NCBI GenBank assembly: GCA_041393535.1
Contig: JAWKJY010000002.1
Coordinates: 124,001 to 188,000 of the forward strand
From: JAWKJY01 sp041393535
Lineage (GTDB): Bacteria; Actinomycetota; Thermoleophilia; Gaiellales; Gaiellaceae
Direction: 5' to 3'
Length of the DNA: 64,000 bases
The position numbers were made by a program, and so were the translations under genes. A model generated the notes under the pieces. That model was given only the letters and a program-made list of their open reading frames with translations. It ran no database searches and had not been told where the DNA came from. Below, piece after piece: positions 1 through 11,226 of the stretch; positions within the stretch are counted from its first letter, which is position 1, and each line of letters starts with the position of its first letter.

Positions 1-118
1 ATCGGCCAGCCGCGTCGATCGAGCTCGACCTCCACCGCCAGTCGTGCCGCCGTCCCCCGGATCCCGCACGCCAGGAGCACGTGCGGGCGACCGGCGGCGA
101 ACCGAAGCAGCGACCTCG
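1..118. other. Left edge, no gene assigned
   Basis: The bases left of nuoA hold no gene I can name. On the minus strand, directly after the nuoA stop, all of this stretch can be read in open frame off the window edge, and one frame contains a GTG-led reading. It does not look like the start of nuoB, which often follows nuoA, so I leave it unassigned. Confidence 0.3.
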
Positions 119-475
119 TCAGGTCCACCGGAAGGCGCCCTCCCGCCAGGCGTAGGTGACGCCCGCGAGCAGGATCCCGAGGAAGACGAACATCTCGACG
201 ACCGCGCTCGTCCCGACCTCGGACACGACCCGCACCCACGGGTACATGAACAGCATCTCCATGTCGAATGCGAGGAAGACCATCGTCACCGGGTACCAGC
301 GGACGTGGTAGCGCGAGAACGCATGCTCGGCCGGCTCGCGCCCCGACACGAACGCGCTGCCGCGCCACGGCGCGCGCGCCACGGCGACGAGACTCCCGGC
401 CGCGTAGCAGCCGCCCAGCGCCAGGAGCACGAGCCCCAGCAGCTCCAGCGCACGCACGAGCCCCTCGCCGCTCAT
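119..475 (-). CDS. nuoA: NADH-quinone oxidoreductase subunit A
   Basis: A 118-residue protein with three hydrophobic segments (about residues 10-33, 60-80 and 90-110), as expected of NuoA/ND3, a membrane-arm subunit of respiratory complex I. The family signature is clear: the YPVTMVFLAFDMEMLFMYPW stretch around residues 61-80 is the conserved acidic loop and helix of NuoA. The start is the ATG at 475, which gives the usual family length. A longer frame reading upstream would run through the neighbouring endopeptidase gene and is rejected. It lies 137 bases downstream of the NlpC/P60 gene on the same strand. No other nuo gene is visible, so either the rest of the cluster lies left of the window or this is a stand-alone copy. 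Confidence 0.93.
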   Translation of the reverse strand: MSGEGLVRALELLGLVLLALGGCYAAGSLVAVARAPWRGSAFVSGREPAEHAFSRYHVRWYPVTMVFLAFDMEMLFMYPWVRVVSEVGTSAVVEMFVFLGILLAGVTYAWREGAFRWT

Positions 476-612
476 CCGAGATCCCCTGTTCACGGAACGC
501 GGTGTCCGCAAACCCGGGCCGTCGGCGTCCCGTCGACGCCGTTCCCCGCGTCGCGCCCGACGGCGCGCCGAGGAGTCGGCCTGCCTGACCGGCCCTGGAC
601 GGCGACGTCGCT

Positions 613-1758
613 CTACAGGATCCGGCGAGCGCCGACCCACTTGCTCGTGTACCACGGGTCGGAGAGGCTGGAGATCTTGACGACGTCGCCGGTGTGGGGG
701 GCGTGGATGAACTGGCCGTTGCCGACGTAGATGCCGTTGTGGCCGAGGCCGTCGAAGAAGACGAGGTCGCCCGCCTGCAGCTGGTCCTTGGCGACGGCGA
801 CGCCGTAGGTGTACTGGGAGGCGGCGTAGTGGGGCAGCGAGACGCCGAGCTTGGCGTAGACGTACATGATCAGGCCGGAGCAGTCGAAGCCGCTGGGTGA
901 GGCTCCGCCCCAGACGTAGGGAACGCCGAGGTACTGCATGGCGATCCCGACGACGCCGCCGTAGCGGGCAGGGCCCGGCGCGGGTGCGGACGCGGGCGCC
1001 GACGTCGGGGCGGCCGGCGAGGCCGCTGGCGAGGCGGGCCGGCTCGTGCTGGCCTCCTCGGCGCGGGCGGCCGCTGCTGCGCGCTCGCGCTTCTCGGCGG
1101 CGAGGCGCCGCTCGAGCTCGCGCTTGAGCCGGGCCTGGCGCTCCCGCTCCCGTGCCTCGAGGTGGGCGATCTCGTCCTTGATCGAGTCGTAGAGGCGCCG
1201 CCGCTGTTCGAGGGCCCGCTCGATCTCGCCGCGCCGGGCGCGCAGGTCGTCGACGATCCGCTGCTGCTGGCGGCGCAGGCGCTCGAGCTGCGTCGTCTCC
1301 CGCGCGAGGGTGCGACGGGCCGTGTCCGCCTGGCCCGTGATGCGGGCGTCCTCGTCGCTGATGTGGCGGGCGGTCTCGGCGCGATCGAGCAGGTCGTCGA
1401 AGCTCTCGGCGCCGAGGATCACCTCGAGCGTGTCGGGCTGGCCGTCGGTGTACAGGGCGACGACGCGGTCGGCGAGCCGCTGCTGCGCCTCGCTGGCCGT
1501 CGTTCGGGCGAGACGCAGCCGTTCCTCGCTGCGAGCGAGCCGCTGCCTGGTCTGCTCGAGCCGGACGTTGGCGCCGTTCCAGCGGTCGACGATCTGGTCG
1601 AGCGAGGAGTCGATCTCGCGGATCTGGTCGAGGACGGCTTCGGCGGTGCCGCGCTTGCGCTCGATCTCCGGCGTGGACGGCATCGAGCCGGCGGTGGCGA
1701 CGAGGCCGAGGGCCGTCGAGACGGCCGCGATGAGGATCGGGAGCCTGTTCCGGTTCAT
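613..1758 (-). CDS. NlpC/P60 peptidoglycan endopeptidase with N-terminal coiled coil
   Basis: A 381-residue exported cell-wall hydrolase resembling the RipA/RipC or CwlO group. Residues 1-25 form a signal peptide. About residues 30-230 are a long charged coiled coil rich in Arg, Glu and Leu. A short Pro/Ala/Ser linker follows, then the NlpC/P60 catalytic domain (about 270-381). The catalytic Cys lies in FDCSGL, the His in GHNGIYVG, and HAPH supplies the third polar residue. The expected activity is cleavage of D-Glu/meso-diaminopimelate bonds in stem peptides. In this family the coiled coil restrains or recruits the enzyme, often through FtsEX. The start ATG at 1758 is followed by a good signal peptide. 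It is divergent from the SHOCT/metal ATPase operon. Confidence 0.92.
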   Translation of the reverse strand: MNRNRLPILIAAVSTALGLVATAGSMPSTPEIERKRGTAEAVLDQIREIDSSLDQIVDRWNGANVRLEQTRQRLARSEERLRLARTTASEAQQRLADRVVALYTDGQPDTLEVILGAESFDDLLDRAETARHISDEDARITGQADTARRTLARETTQLERLRRQQQRIVDDLRARRGEIERALEQRRRLYDSIKDEIAHLEARERERQARLKRELERRLAAEKRERAAAAARAEEASTSRPASPAASPAAPTSAPASAPAPGPARYGGVVGIAMQYLGVPYVWGGASPSGFDCSGLIMYVYAKLGVSLPHYAASQYTYGVAVAKDQLQAGDLVFFDGLGHNGIYVGNGQFIHAPHTGDVVKISSLSDPWYTSKWVGARRIL

Positions 1759-1821
1759 GCGTCCGACGGGAGCGCGTCGGGCCGAGCCTGGCTGGACGCG
1801 GGCGACGGTAGATGCGCGATT

Positions 1822-1859
1822 TGAAGATCCCGTGAATCGTCGACTTCATCGGATCTTCA
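1822..1859. promoter_or_regulatory. 9-bp inverted repeat between divergent genes
   Basis: TGAAGATCC at 1822-1830 and GGATCTTCA at 1851-1859 form a perfect 9-bp inverted repeat with a 20-base spacer. It lies in the 153-base gap between the divergent endopeptidase and SHOCT genes. It could be an operator for either gene. No regulator family is identified. Confidence 0.4.
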
Positions 1860-1911
1860 TCGAGCCGCGGCTACGGTGCGATCGGGGGAGCCGCGCGCAA
1901 GGAGGTCCGCC

Positions 1912-2153
1912 ATGTGGAGTGGCCACCAGATGACCGGGTGGGGGTGGCTGATCATGAGCCTCGCGCTCGTCGCGTGGCTCGTGCTGATCGGGATCGCCGT
2001 CTCGGCGATCGGCCGCGGCTGGTGGCGCGGCCGGGGCGACGAGGCGGCGGGCAGCGCGCTCGAGATCCTCGACCGCCGGCTCGCGCGCGGCGAGATCACC
2101 GTCGACGAGCACCGCCGGCTACGCGAGGCACTGCGACGCGACGCAGGCACCGC

Positions 2154-2157
<4 letters not shown>
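1912..2157 (+). CDS. Small membrane protein with C-terminal SHOCT domain
   Basis: An 81-residue protein with one transmembrane helix at about residues 9-33, a basic and Gly-rich stop-transfer stretch, and a SHOCT motif at about 48-75 (LDRRLARGEITVDEHRRLREAL region). SHOCT domains are short helical hairpins often found at the C-terminus of bacterial membrane proteins, probably for oligomerisation. The start was set by a near-perfect Shine-Dalgarno sequence, AAGGAGGT at 1899-1906, before ATG 1912. Its TGA overlaps the GTG start of the metal ATPase (GTGA), so the two are almost certainly co-translated and this protein probably serves the metal-export function. Confidence 0.85.
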
Positions 2158-4543
<2,386 letters not shown>

Positions 4544-4801
4544 ACCACCGCACCGTCCCCTTCACGAGTCCTTCATCCATGATCTGGATGCTTTGCTGCG
4601 GCGAGCGGGGCGACGGGCACGGTGCGCACGCGCCCCGGGCAACGGCCTCGACGTCGACCCCCGACCAGGATCGGCACTCGTACGCTGGCATGTAACGAGA
4701 CGAGACCGAGCGGCGCCCCGCTCGCCCTCGGTAGCACCTCCTCTGCGACACGAGTCGTGACGGACCCGCTCAGCGACCGGCTACCAGACGAAGCCCGGCC
4801 G

Positions 4802-5077
4802 ATGCCGACGATTCGCCTCAACCGAATCGAGCTCGTCATCACGGTGGGGGCCATGCTGGCGCTTCGCGACGCGCTCGACCTGCGCGGCCGCACCGGCAAG
4901 GAAGCCGCGATCGCGCTGGTGACCGGGAAGGTCTGGACGCACCCGCAGAAGTGCGTCGCTCACGACGCGATCGACGACGCGATCACCATCGCCACCGAGG
5001 AGAACGTCAGTCTCGAGCTCGCCGCCCTCCGCCAGGAGCTCCGCTGGGATCTCGGGCTCGCCCAGCTAGACACGTAG
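4802..5077 (+). CDS. Hypothetical protein, 91 residues
   Basis: I do not recognise this protein. It would be 91 residues from ATG 4802, mostly helical, with a fairly ordinary amino-acid mix unlike the Arg-rich shadow frames around it. That composition is the main reason to think it is real. There is no convincing Shine-Dalgarno sequence, and an upstream in-frame GTG at 4757 is possible. It follows the metal ATPase by 258 bases that hold nothing I can identify. Confidence 0.4.
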   Translation: MPTIRLNRIELVITVGAMLALRDALDLRGRTGKEAAIALVTGKVWTHPQKCVAHDAIDDAITIATEENVSLELAALRQELRWDLGLAQLDT

Positions 5078-5368
5078 TCACCAGCGGGCCGTTCGGCCGT
5101 CCGCGAGGGCCACGTGCGGTCGAGGGCCGCCCGGATCCCATCGCGGACGGCGCGCACGGGTTGCCCTGGCTGCGCCATCGAGTGGTCTGGGTGCCGACCC
5201 GACCCGACCGACCTCGACGGCACGCGACGGAGAGGTGCGTCGGCGAGGACGCGCCAGCGTGTGGTCGCGCTCGAGCGCGACCACGTGAGCCGCGACAGCC
5301 GCTCTGCCACCGACCTCGGGACGCCGGCTTCACTGGTCCTTCACGCAGCCCCGCCACCGTCGGGAGTC

Positions 5369-5864
5369 ATGCCCGCCGCTCAGCCAGTCCAGGCGAGGGC
5401 GAGCGCTCCGGCCATACCGCCCCCTGGCTGGAACGCAGCGCTCGCCCGCGCGACTGTGCTCGCGACTGGACGGCGGCCTGTGGCGGCGACGGCCCGTCGG
5501 TTCCGACGGAGTCGGTCCCCGCGGAGACCAGCACGGTGACCGAGCCGTTCGTGCCGCCCACCGCCCCAGGAGACGCCACGCCCACACCACCACCGCCGCG
5601 CCCCCGTCCACTAACTCCTGCCACGGCACTTGCCGCCGGCGAACCGGCTCTCGGCGTGGATCGAGCGGCGAGCGAGTCGTCGCGCTGCAGCGCGCCCTCG
5701 CCTCGATCGGCCACGATCCGGGCGCGAGCGACAGCGACTTCGGAACCCGGACGGAGAACGCCGTCAAGGCATTCCAGGCCCAGGCGGGCCTGAAGGACGA
5801 CGGCGTCGTCGGCGCCAAGACGATCCAGGCGATCAACGAGCGACTCGGAGCCTCACGCGGCTGA
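5369..5864 (+). pseudogene. Lipoprotein with proline-rich linker and peptidoglycan-binding domain, frameshifted
   Basis: Three pieces in different frames add up to one envelope protein. A hydrophobic Ala-rich stretch ends near 5470. A lipobox-like AACGGDG has its Cys at 5479-5481, followed by a long Thr/Pro linker to about 5655. From 5667 to the stop at 5864 comes a PG_binding_1 domain (GERVVALQRAL, DFGTRTENAVKAFQ, VVGAKTIQAI). Restoring one G near 5660 (GTGGAT to GTGGGAT) joins linker and domain. The signal-peptide end also needs one shift, so the start is a guess. The role would be anchoring to murein. The gene sits just upstream of the DUF305 lipoprotein. The breaks may be sequence errors. 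Confidence 0.5.
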
Positions 5865-5889
5865 GCACGGGTCGACCGAGGAGGACGAG

Positions 5890-6503
5890 ATGAAGAAGAT
5901 CCGCGCCCTCGCGGCTGGCAGCGCCGCCGCGGCGGGCTCGCGCTGACCGGCTGCGGCGGGGAAGAGGCCTCCCCGACGCCAGCCGCTCCACCAGCACCAC
6001 AGGCTGCCCCGAGCGACCCCGCATCGGTGAGCGCGGCGGCATTCGACCGCGCGTTCATCGACGGCATGGTCCCCCATCACGAGCAGGCGATCGAGATGGC
6101 CGAGGCCGCGAAGCAGGCTGGCCTCGCGAACCCCGATCTCGTCCAGATCGCCGACGCGGTCATCGCGACGCAGCAGGGGGAGATCGACCAGATGCGCGCC
6201 TGGCGCGAGGAGTGGTTCGGCTCGCCCGACGTCGACCCGTCTGGAGCCGACGCGCTCGGCCTCTCGATGCGCGACATGGGCATGGAGCACGAGCCGAGGA
6301 CGATGATGGGCGCCGACGACGTCGATGCGGCGTTCGCGGCCGAGATGATCGACCATCACCAGGGCGCGATCCGGATGGCGGAGCTCGCGCTCGAGCGTGC
6401 CCAGCATCCCGAGATCCGTGCCATGGCCAAGGCGATCATCGAGGCGCAGCAGGGCGAGATCGACGTCATGATGGACCACGTCGGCATGCACCACGGCGGC
6501 TGA
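5890..6503 (+). CDS. DUF305 family lipoprotein, one frameshift in the signal peptide
   Basis: A secreted, lipid-anchored DUF305 protein of about 204 residues. DUF305 proteins are four-helix, ferritin-like folds often encoded beside copper-resistance genes. Two family repeats are visible, MVPHHEQAIEMA and MIDHHQGAIRMA, each with the paired His that could bind metal. A GAGGAGG ribosome site precedes ATG 5890. The signal peptide starts in one frame and resumes as LALTGCGG in another after about 5938, where one missing C would restore a normal lipobox. The internal ATG/GTG near 6027 gives only the mature domain. Its place between the metal ATPase and a two-component system suggests a role in metal stress. 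Confidence 0.85.
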
Positions 6504-6532
6504 GGTCGCCCGCCGACTCGCCAGGCGCGACC

Positions 6533-7225
6533 ATGAGCGAGACCATCCTCCTGATCGACGACGAGCCGTCCGTCCACGACGTCGTTGGCGCGTACCTGCG
6601 CAAGGACGGGTTCGAGGTCGTCGGGGCGACAGCGGGCCACGAGGGGATGGCGCTCGCGGAGCGGATCGGGCCGGCGCTCGTCGTCCTCGACCTCATGCTG
6701 CCCGACCTTCCCGGCGAGGAGATCTGCCGCGAGATCCGTTCCCGCTCTGACGTGCCGATCCTGATGCTGACCGCGCGGGCCGCCGAGGACGAGCGCGTCC
6801 GCGGGCTCGCCATGGGCGCGGACGACTACCTGACCAAGCCGTTCAGCCCGCGCGAGCTGGTCGCCCGCGTCCACGCCATCCTCCGTCGCGTCCGAAGCGT
6901 CGAGGCGCCCCTGGTCGCCACGCTCTCGTTCGACGACGGCCGCCTCGAGATCGACACGGTCGGCCGAGTCGTGCGGATCGACGGGCGCGTCGTCGACCTG
7001 ACTCCGAGCGAGTACCGCCTGCTCGTCGCGCTCGCCCGCTACCCCGGCCGGGCGTACAGCCGCTTCGAGCTGGTCAACCGCGTCCAGGGCTTCGAGTTCG
7101 ACGGGTTCGAGCGAGTCATCGACGCCCACGTCAAGAACCTCCGTCGCAAGATCGAGCCCGATCCGCGCGAGCCTCGCTACGTCGAGACCGTCTACGGGGT
7201 CGGCTACCGGCTCGCGAAGCGGTGA
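6533..7225 (+). CDS. OmpR/PhoB-family response regulator
   Basis: A 230-residue transcription factor with an intact frame. The receiver domain (about 1-118) has the acidic pair in LIDDEPS, the phospho-acceptor Asp in VVLDLMLPD, the conserved Thr/Ala in MLTARA and the Lys in LTKPF. A winged-helix DNA-binding domain (about 130-228) ends in the usual YVETVYGVGYRL. It starts at ATG 6533, 29 bases after the DUF305 stop, and its stop overlaps the histidine kinase start (GTGA at 7222-7225). Together they form a two-component pair that probably controls this metal or envelope module. It is the one gene in 5-9.3 kb with no frameshift. Confidence 0.93.
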   Translation: MSETILLIDDEPSVHDVVGAYLRKDGFEVVGATAGHEGMALAERIGPALVVLDLMLPDLPGEEICREIRSRSDVPILMLTARAAEDERVRGLAMGADDYLTKPFSPRELVARVHAILRRVRSVEAPLVATLSFDDGRLEIDTVGRVVRIDGRVVDLTPSEYRLLVALARYPGRAYSRFELVNRVQGFEFDGFERVIDAHVKNLRRKIEPDPREPRYVETVYGVGYRLAKR

Positions 7226-8590
7226 GGCCATTCGGTCGCATCGGCCTTCGCCTGCGCGTCGCGGTCGCGCTCGTCGCCGTCGCCCTGCTCGCCGTCGGGC
7301 TCGCCACCCTGCTCGGCAACATCGGCCTCGACCCTCGACTGTCCGACGCGGCACGGGCCCGTCTGCAGAGCTCGGCCGACCGGATCGCGAGCATCGCCGG
7401 ACGCCTCTACCGCAGCGAGGACGAGCTCAGCCGGTCCGATGCCCTCGACCTGGAGCAGCTATCCGCAGCGAACGGGCTCGAGGTGACGATCGTCGACCAC
7501 ACGGGCGAGCCTGTCCGAACAGGCCACAATCTGACCCGGGCCCCTCCCCGCCGGCGTCGCCGCCCCGATCGTCGTCGACGGCGTCGAGATCGAGCACGTG
7601 CTCGTCTCGCCCGGGAGGCGGCCTGCTCACCCCGGAGGAGCGGCATCTCCGGCACGAGCTCGACCGGCTCCATCTCGTGGCGGGGTGATCTCCGTCGCGG
7701 CGCTCTCCTTGATCGCGCTGCTGCTCGCGCACACGCTCGCCCGACCGCTCGCCCGCATTCGTCGCGCAGCACAACAACTCGCCAGCGGCGACCTGGCGGC
7801 GCGCGTCGGCCCCCTCGGCGACCCCGACCTGGCCGGTCGGCGCCGCGCTCGACGCGCTCGCGGCGAGCCTCGCCGAGGAGATCCTGCAAGCCAGGCGTCG
7901 CCGACGTCGCGCACGAGTTCCACACGCCGATGTCAGCCATCCTCTCGCGCATCGAGGCTGCGCTCGACGGCGTGCTCGAGACGACGAGGCAACCTCGAGG
8001 CCATGCACGCGGAGGCCCAGCGCCTCCGCCGGCTGCTCGACGACCTCGCCCGTATCGCCGATGCCTGCAGCCCGGCCTGCTGGTCGCGAAGGAGGTGGTC
8101 GACCTCGCGCGCTCGCCCGTCTCAGGCGGATGCGTTCGCTCTGCGGGTTCGAGCAGAAGGGCATTGCGCTCGTCACGCAGGGAGTGCCCGCGCCGGTGCT
8201 CGGCGATGCCGATCGGCTCACGCAGGTGATCGCGAACCTCCTGGACAACGCGCTCCGCTTCACGCCCCCGGGCAGCCATGTCGAGGTGACCGTGGAGCAC
8301 GACGCCGGCGACGCGCTCCTCGCCGTCTCGGACACCGGCATCGGCATCGCGTCCGAGGACGTCCGCCACGTGTTCAAGCGCTTCTGGCGAGCAGAGCAGT
8401 CGCGCTCGCGCAGGACAGGCAGGCCGGCATCGGCTCGCAATCGTCCACGAGCTCGTCCTCGCCCACAACGGCACCGTCAGCGAGGTCGAGCCGGCAAGCA
8501 AGGGGAACGACCTTCCGCGTCCGCCTCCCCCTCGCACGGCGGCACGCGCGCGCGAGCCGCGAGCGGGCCCTGAGCCAGACGCTCGGCTGA
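7222..8590 (+). pseudogene. Sensor histidine kinase, broken by many frameshifts
   Basis: Partner of the preceding regulator, starting at GTG 7222 in the overlap. Reading across frames recovers a complete kinase: an N-terminal membrane segment, an extracytoplasmic part, a second membrane segment near 7690-7740, a HAMP-like segment (PLARIRRAAQQLASGDL), the phospho-acceptor box DVAHEFHTPMSAI near 7905 (Phe-His where Leu-Arg is usual), the N box (ANLLDNALRFTPPG) near 8230, the G1 box (DTGIGI) near 8335 and a C-terminal TTFRVRLPL. At least seven frame changes are needed. All motifs are present and in order, so this is either very recently decayed or, more likely, poorly sequenced. As written, it cannot be translated. 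Confidence 0.8.
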
Positions 8591-8682
8591 GCCGGGTCGC
8601 TCTGCCGAGGACCTGAATGCGTTGCGGGGAACCGACACGCCCTGCGGGGATCGAAGGAGAAAGCCACGCCCGGAGGTTCGTC

Positions 8683-9132
8683 ATGGTCCGCCCGTCGCCC
8701 CCTCATCGCCTTCACGTCGGTCGCCGCCGCGGCGCACTCGCGCTTGCCGGCTGCGGAAGCTCGGACGGCGAGCCGAGCTCGGCCGGGAGACCGCTCCCGC
8801 CCAGCCCGCTGCTCCGCCTCCGACGGACACGGCCGGGCCGATCACGTCGGGCGGCGGCTCCGGGGAGTGGCCTCTCGATCGACGAGGCGCTCGCGTCCAC
8901 CCTGGACGAGCCGTTGCTGGTGAAGGGCCTTCCTCGTCCGGACGGCCGACGGGGCCCGCCTGTGCAGCGCGCTCGTCGAAGTCGTTCCCGCTTGCGTGCG
9001 GCGGCTCGTGCTCGCGATCCCGATGGGCTCGACGCCGCCTCGCTGCCGGACGGCCTGAAGCAGGAGGATGACGTGACCTGGTCGGACGCGCCGATCGCCC
9101 CTGCTCGGGACCGTCACCGACGGCACGCGCTG
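8683..9132 (+). pseudogene. Small lipoprotein of unknown function, frameshifted
   Basis: A GGAGG site precedes ATG 8683. A hydrophobic stretch in shifting frames ends in a lipobox (ALAGCGSSDG near 8745). After a Ser/Gly/Pro linker comes a small domain reading IDEALAS.LDEPLLVKG and later RLCSALVE and VTWSDAPI, again spread over several frames. I recall this as a small actinobacterial lipoprotein type but know no function. The end is uncertain: one frame stops at 9132, another runs on about 30 codons. It closes the frameshift-dense module after the histidine kinase. Confidence 0.45.
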
Positions 9133-9383
9133 ACCCTCGCGCCGAACGCGCAGGCCTGGCGCGAAACGGTCGGGCGTCGCGACAGGCCAATCGGCGGGAT
9201 CCACGCGCTCTCCGGCGGCGACTCGCGGCTCATGCGGGCCAGGCCCCGCCCAACCATGAGGTCGGGCGCCGGACCGGGTCGGGCGCCTCCGTGCTCACTG
9301 ACGCGCATCGAACCGACCGCCGGATTCAGTGCCTGCGCCGGCGCGCAATCGCCGAAGGCGGCGCTCCCCGCGCCGGCAGAGCG

Positions 9384-10292
9384 TCAATCGACGCCGACCC
9401 AGCGCAGGCGCTTGATCGCGCCGCGCAACTCGTGCGCGGTCACCCTCGTGTAGCGCTGGGTCGAGTCGAGGTGGCGATGACCGAGGAGCTCCTGCACCTG
9501 GCGCAGGTTCGCGCCGGCGCGCAGGAGCTCGGACGCGAACACGTGCCGCAGCGTGTGCGGCGTCACGCACTTGCGCTCGCCGACACCGGACGCCTCGACG
9601 TAGCGGCGGAACGTCTGCGCGAGCTGGGTCTCGTGCAGCCGCGCGCCCTGGACGCCGACGAACACCGCCTGCTCGGCGAGCGACGCGCGGGTCGCGTAGT
9701 AGTCGGCGAAGAGCGGCGCGAGCGCCGGGTGGATCGGCACCGCGCGGTCGCGGCCGCCCTTCGCCCGGCGCACGCGCAGCACGCGGCGGGCGAGGTCGAC
9801 GTCGTCCCAGTCGAGCCCGAGCAGCTCGCTCCGGCGCAGGCCGGCGTAGGCCATCGTCGCGAGCAGCAGCCGGTCGCGCTCGACCTTCCCGTAGAACTGC
9901 CGCTCCCAGACGCCGGCCCGGTCGGGGCTCGCGAGCAGCCGCTCGAGCTCAGCCAGCGTCAGCACGTCGGGCAGCGAGTCGCGCTTCTTCGGCGTCCGAA
10001 GCGCGGCGGCCGGGTCGCGGTCGAGCCGCTCCTCCTCGAGCAGGAAGCGGAAGAACGACTTCAGCGCCGCCGTCGTCCTCGCCTGGCTCGACGGCGCCGG
10101 TCGCCTGACCGCCTCGGCGGCGAGGAACCGGCGCAGGTCGGTCGTCCGCACCTCCCGCCAGGCGACGAACCCCTCACCCTGCAGGTAACCCCTGCACGCC
10201 GAGACGTCACGGTCGTACGCCCTGCACGTCGACGGCGCCAGACGCCGCTCGATCACGCAGAAGCGCAGGAAATCGGCCACTTCGTCCCACAT
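9384..10292 (-). CDS. Tyrosine recombinase (XerC/XerD-like integrase)
   Basis: A 302-residue site-specific recombinase, the usual Xer length. The N-terminal SAM-like core-binding domain covers about residues 1-90. The catalytic domain (about 105-298) shows the family residues in order: Arg in AGLRRSELLGL, Lys in RAKGGRDR, HxxR in HTLRH, His in LLGHRHL, and the nucleophile Tyr in STQRYTRV. It could be a housekeeping Xer protein acting at dif or the integrase of a degraded element. No partner xer gene or phage gene is near. It points away from, and ends beside, the frameshift-rich metal module, so a link to acquisition of that module is possible but unproven. Confidence 0.9.
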   Translation of the reverse strand: MWDEVADFLRFCVIERRLAPSTCRAYDRDVSACRGYLQGEGFVAWREVRTTDLRRFLAAEAVRRPAPSSQARTTAALKSFFRFLLEEERLDRDPAAALRTPKKRDSLPDVLTLAELERLLASPDRAGVWERQFYGKVERDRLLLATMAYAGLRRSELLGLDWDDVDLARRVLRVRRAKGGRDRAVPIHPALAPLFADYYATRASLAEQAVFVGVQGARLHETQLAQTFRRYVEASGVGERKCVTPHTLRHVFASELLRAGANLRQVQELLGHRHLDSTQRYTRVTAHELRGAIKRLRWVGVD

Positions 10293-10368
10293 CGGAGCCT
10301 CCCTCGGGCAGGCCGCGGGCCCCCGCTGCGACGACCCTGAGGAGACTCCGGCTTACCGGCCTGCTACA

Positions 10369-10396
10369 GGAAAGCCCCGCGCATGCGGGGCTTTCC
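10369..10396. terminator. Perfect 12-bp hairpin, intrinsic-terminator-like
   Basis: GGAAAGCCCCGC (10369-10380) pairs perfectly with GCGGGGCTTTCC (10385-10396) around a GCAT loop. It lies upstream of the recombinase start (10292) and beyond the DUF2461 stop (10531), so it most likely ends the minus-strand five-gene operon. There is no long T run on either side. Confidence 0.7.
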
Positions 10397-10530
10397 CATT
10401 CAGTCGGGCAGGCGATCGCGTAGGTGAGGGCCCTCCCACCCGCCTTGAACGCGACGGCGGCCCGGGGGACGGCCACCAGGGCAGCGCGACGGCAGGCTCG
10501 TCGGCCGGGCGCTCCGCGGCGCGCGGCGAC

Positions 10531-11226
10531 TCAGCCGACCGCGTCGACGAGCCAGCGAAGCAGTCCGGCGAGGCGCCCGTGCCGCGCGAGGCACCAGTCG
10601 ACGAAGGCCGGCGTCTCGATCGCCCCGGGGATCGGATGCTCCGCGAAGGCGTGGAGCGCGTCACGGCGCAGGAGGCCCGCGCGCGCGTGGTCTGCCGGGT
10701 AGCCGGCCGGCACGCGGGCCCGGGTCGGCGGGTTGACGACCACCCCGGGCTCGGCGTCGACGAGCCGTTCGAGGAGCTCCTCGAGCCGCGCGCCCCGGTC
10801 GTCCGCGACCGCCGCCCGGTAGGCGGCGAGCCGGTCGTCGCGCAGGGCCATGACGCCGGCGCCGATCGTCACCCGGTCGGGCTCGAGCCGGAGGAAGAGC
10901 GCGGGCGAGGCGCGCGGGTCGGGGCCCTCCCAGAACGCGAGGTCGAGCCACGGGTTGTACGGCGTCCGGTCGCGCGAGAAGCGGAGGTCGCGGTTGATCC
11001 GGAACAGCGACCTGCCGACCGACGGCTCGGCCTGGATGCCCGGCGCGAGCCGCTCGGCCAGGGCGGCGCCGTAGGCGACGACGAAGGCCTTCGCGGGCGC
11101 CTGCAGCGCGTCGGCGTAGGTGCCTCGGTTCCGCTCGAACCAGCCGCGGTCGTTGCTGGCCGCGAGCCCACGGAGGAAGGCGAGCCCCTCGCGCGGGAAG
11201 CCGTCGAACGCGGGCGCGTCAGGCAT
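10531..11226 (-). CDS. DUF2461 family protein (TIGR02453)
   Basis: A 231-residue cytoplasmic protein matching the DUF2461 family, whose function is unknown. Typical features are the N-terminal FPREGLAFLRGLAASNDRGW stretch, the central FRINRDLRFSRDRTPYNPWL stretch with its conserved Arg/Asp, and the C-terminal part ending near residue 225. The ATG at 11226 overlaps the end of the TfoX-like gene by 8 bases. It is the last gene of the minus-strand operon that begins with the VOC gene at 12673. Confidence 0.85.
   Translation of the reverse strand: MPDAPAFDGFPREGLAFLRGLAASNDRGWFERNRGTYADALQAPAKAFVVAYGAALAERLAPGIQAEPSVGRSLFRINRDLRFSRDRTPYNPWLDLAFWEGPDPRASPALFLRLEPDRVTIGAGVMALRDDRLAAYRAAVADDRGARLEELLERLVDAEPGVVVNPPTRARVPAGYPADHARAGLLRRDALHAFAEHPIPGAIETPAFVDWCLARHGRLAGLLRWLVDAVG

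Noticed and set aside
119..1849. 576-residue minus-strand frame spanning the endopeptidase and nuoA
   Set aside because: Only its last 118 residues are a real protein (NuoA). The rest is the Arg-rich shadow of the NlpC/P60 gene.
9384..10396. Integrative element with attachment sites
   Set aside because: I looked for a tRNA or direct repeats near the recombinase and found none. The hairpin at 10369-10396 is better explained as a terminator.
10293..10400. tRNA gene upstream of the recombinase
   Set aside because: The compact GC hairpin looked tRNA-like at first, but there is no T-loop or D-arm sequence.
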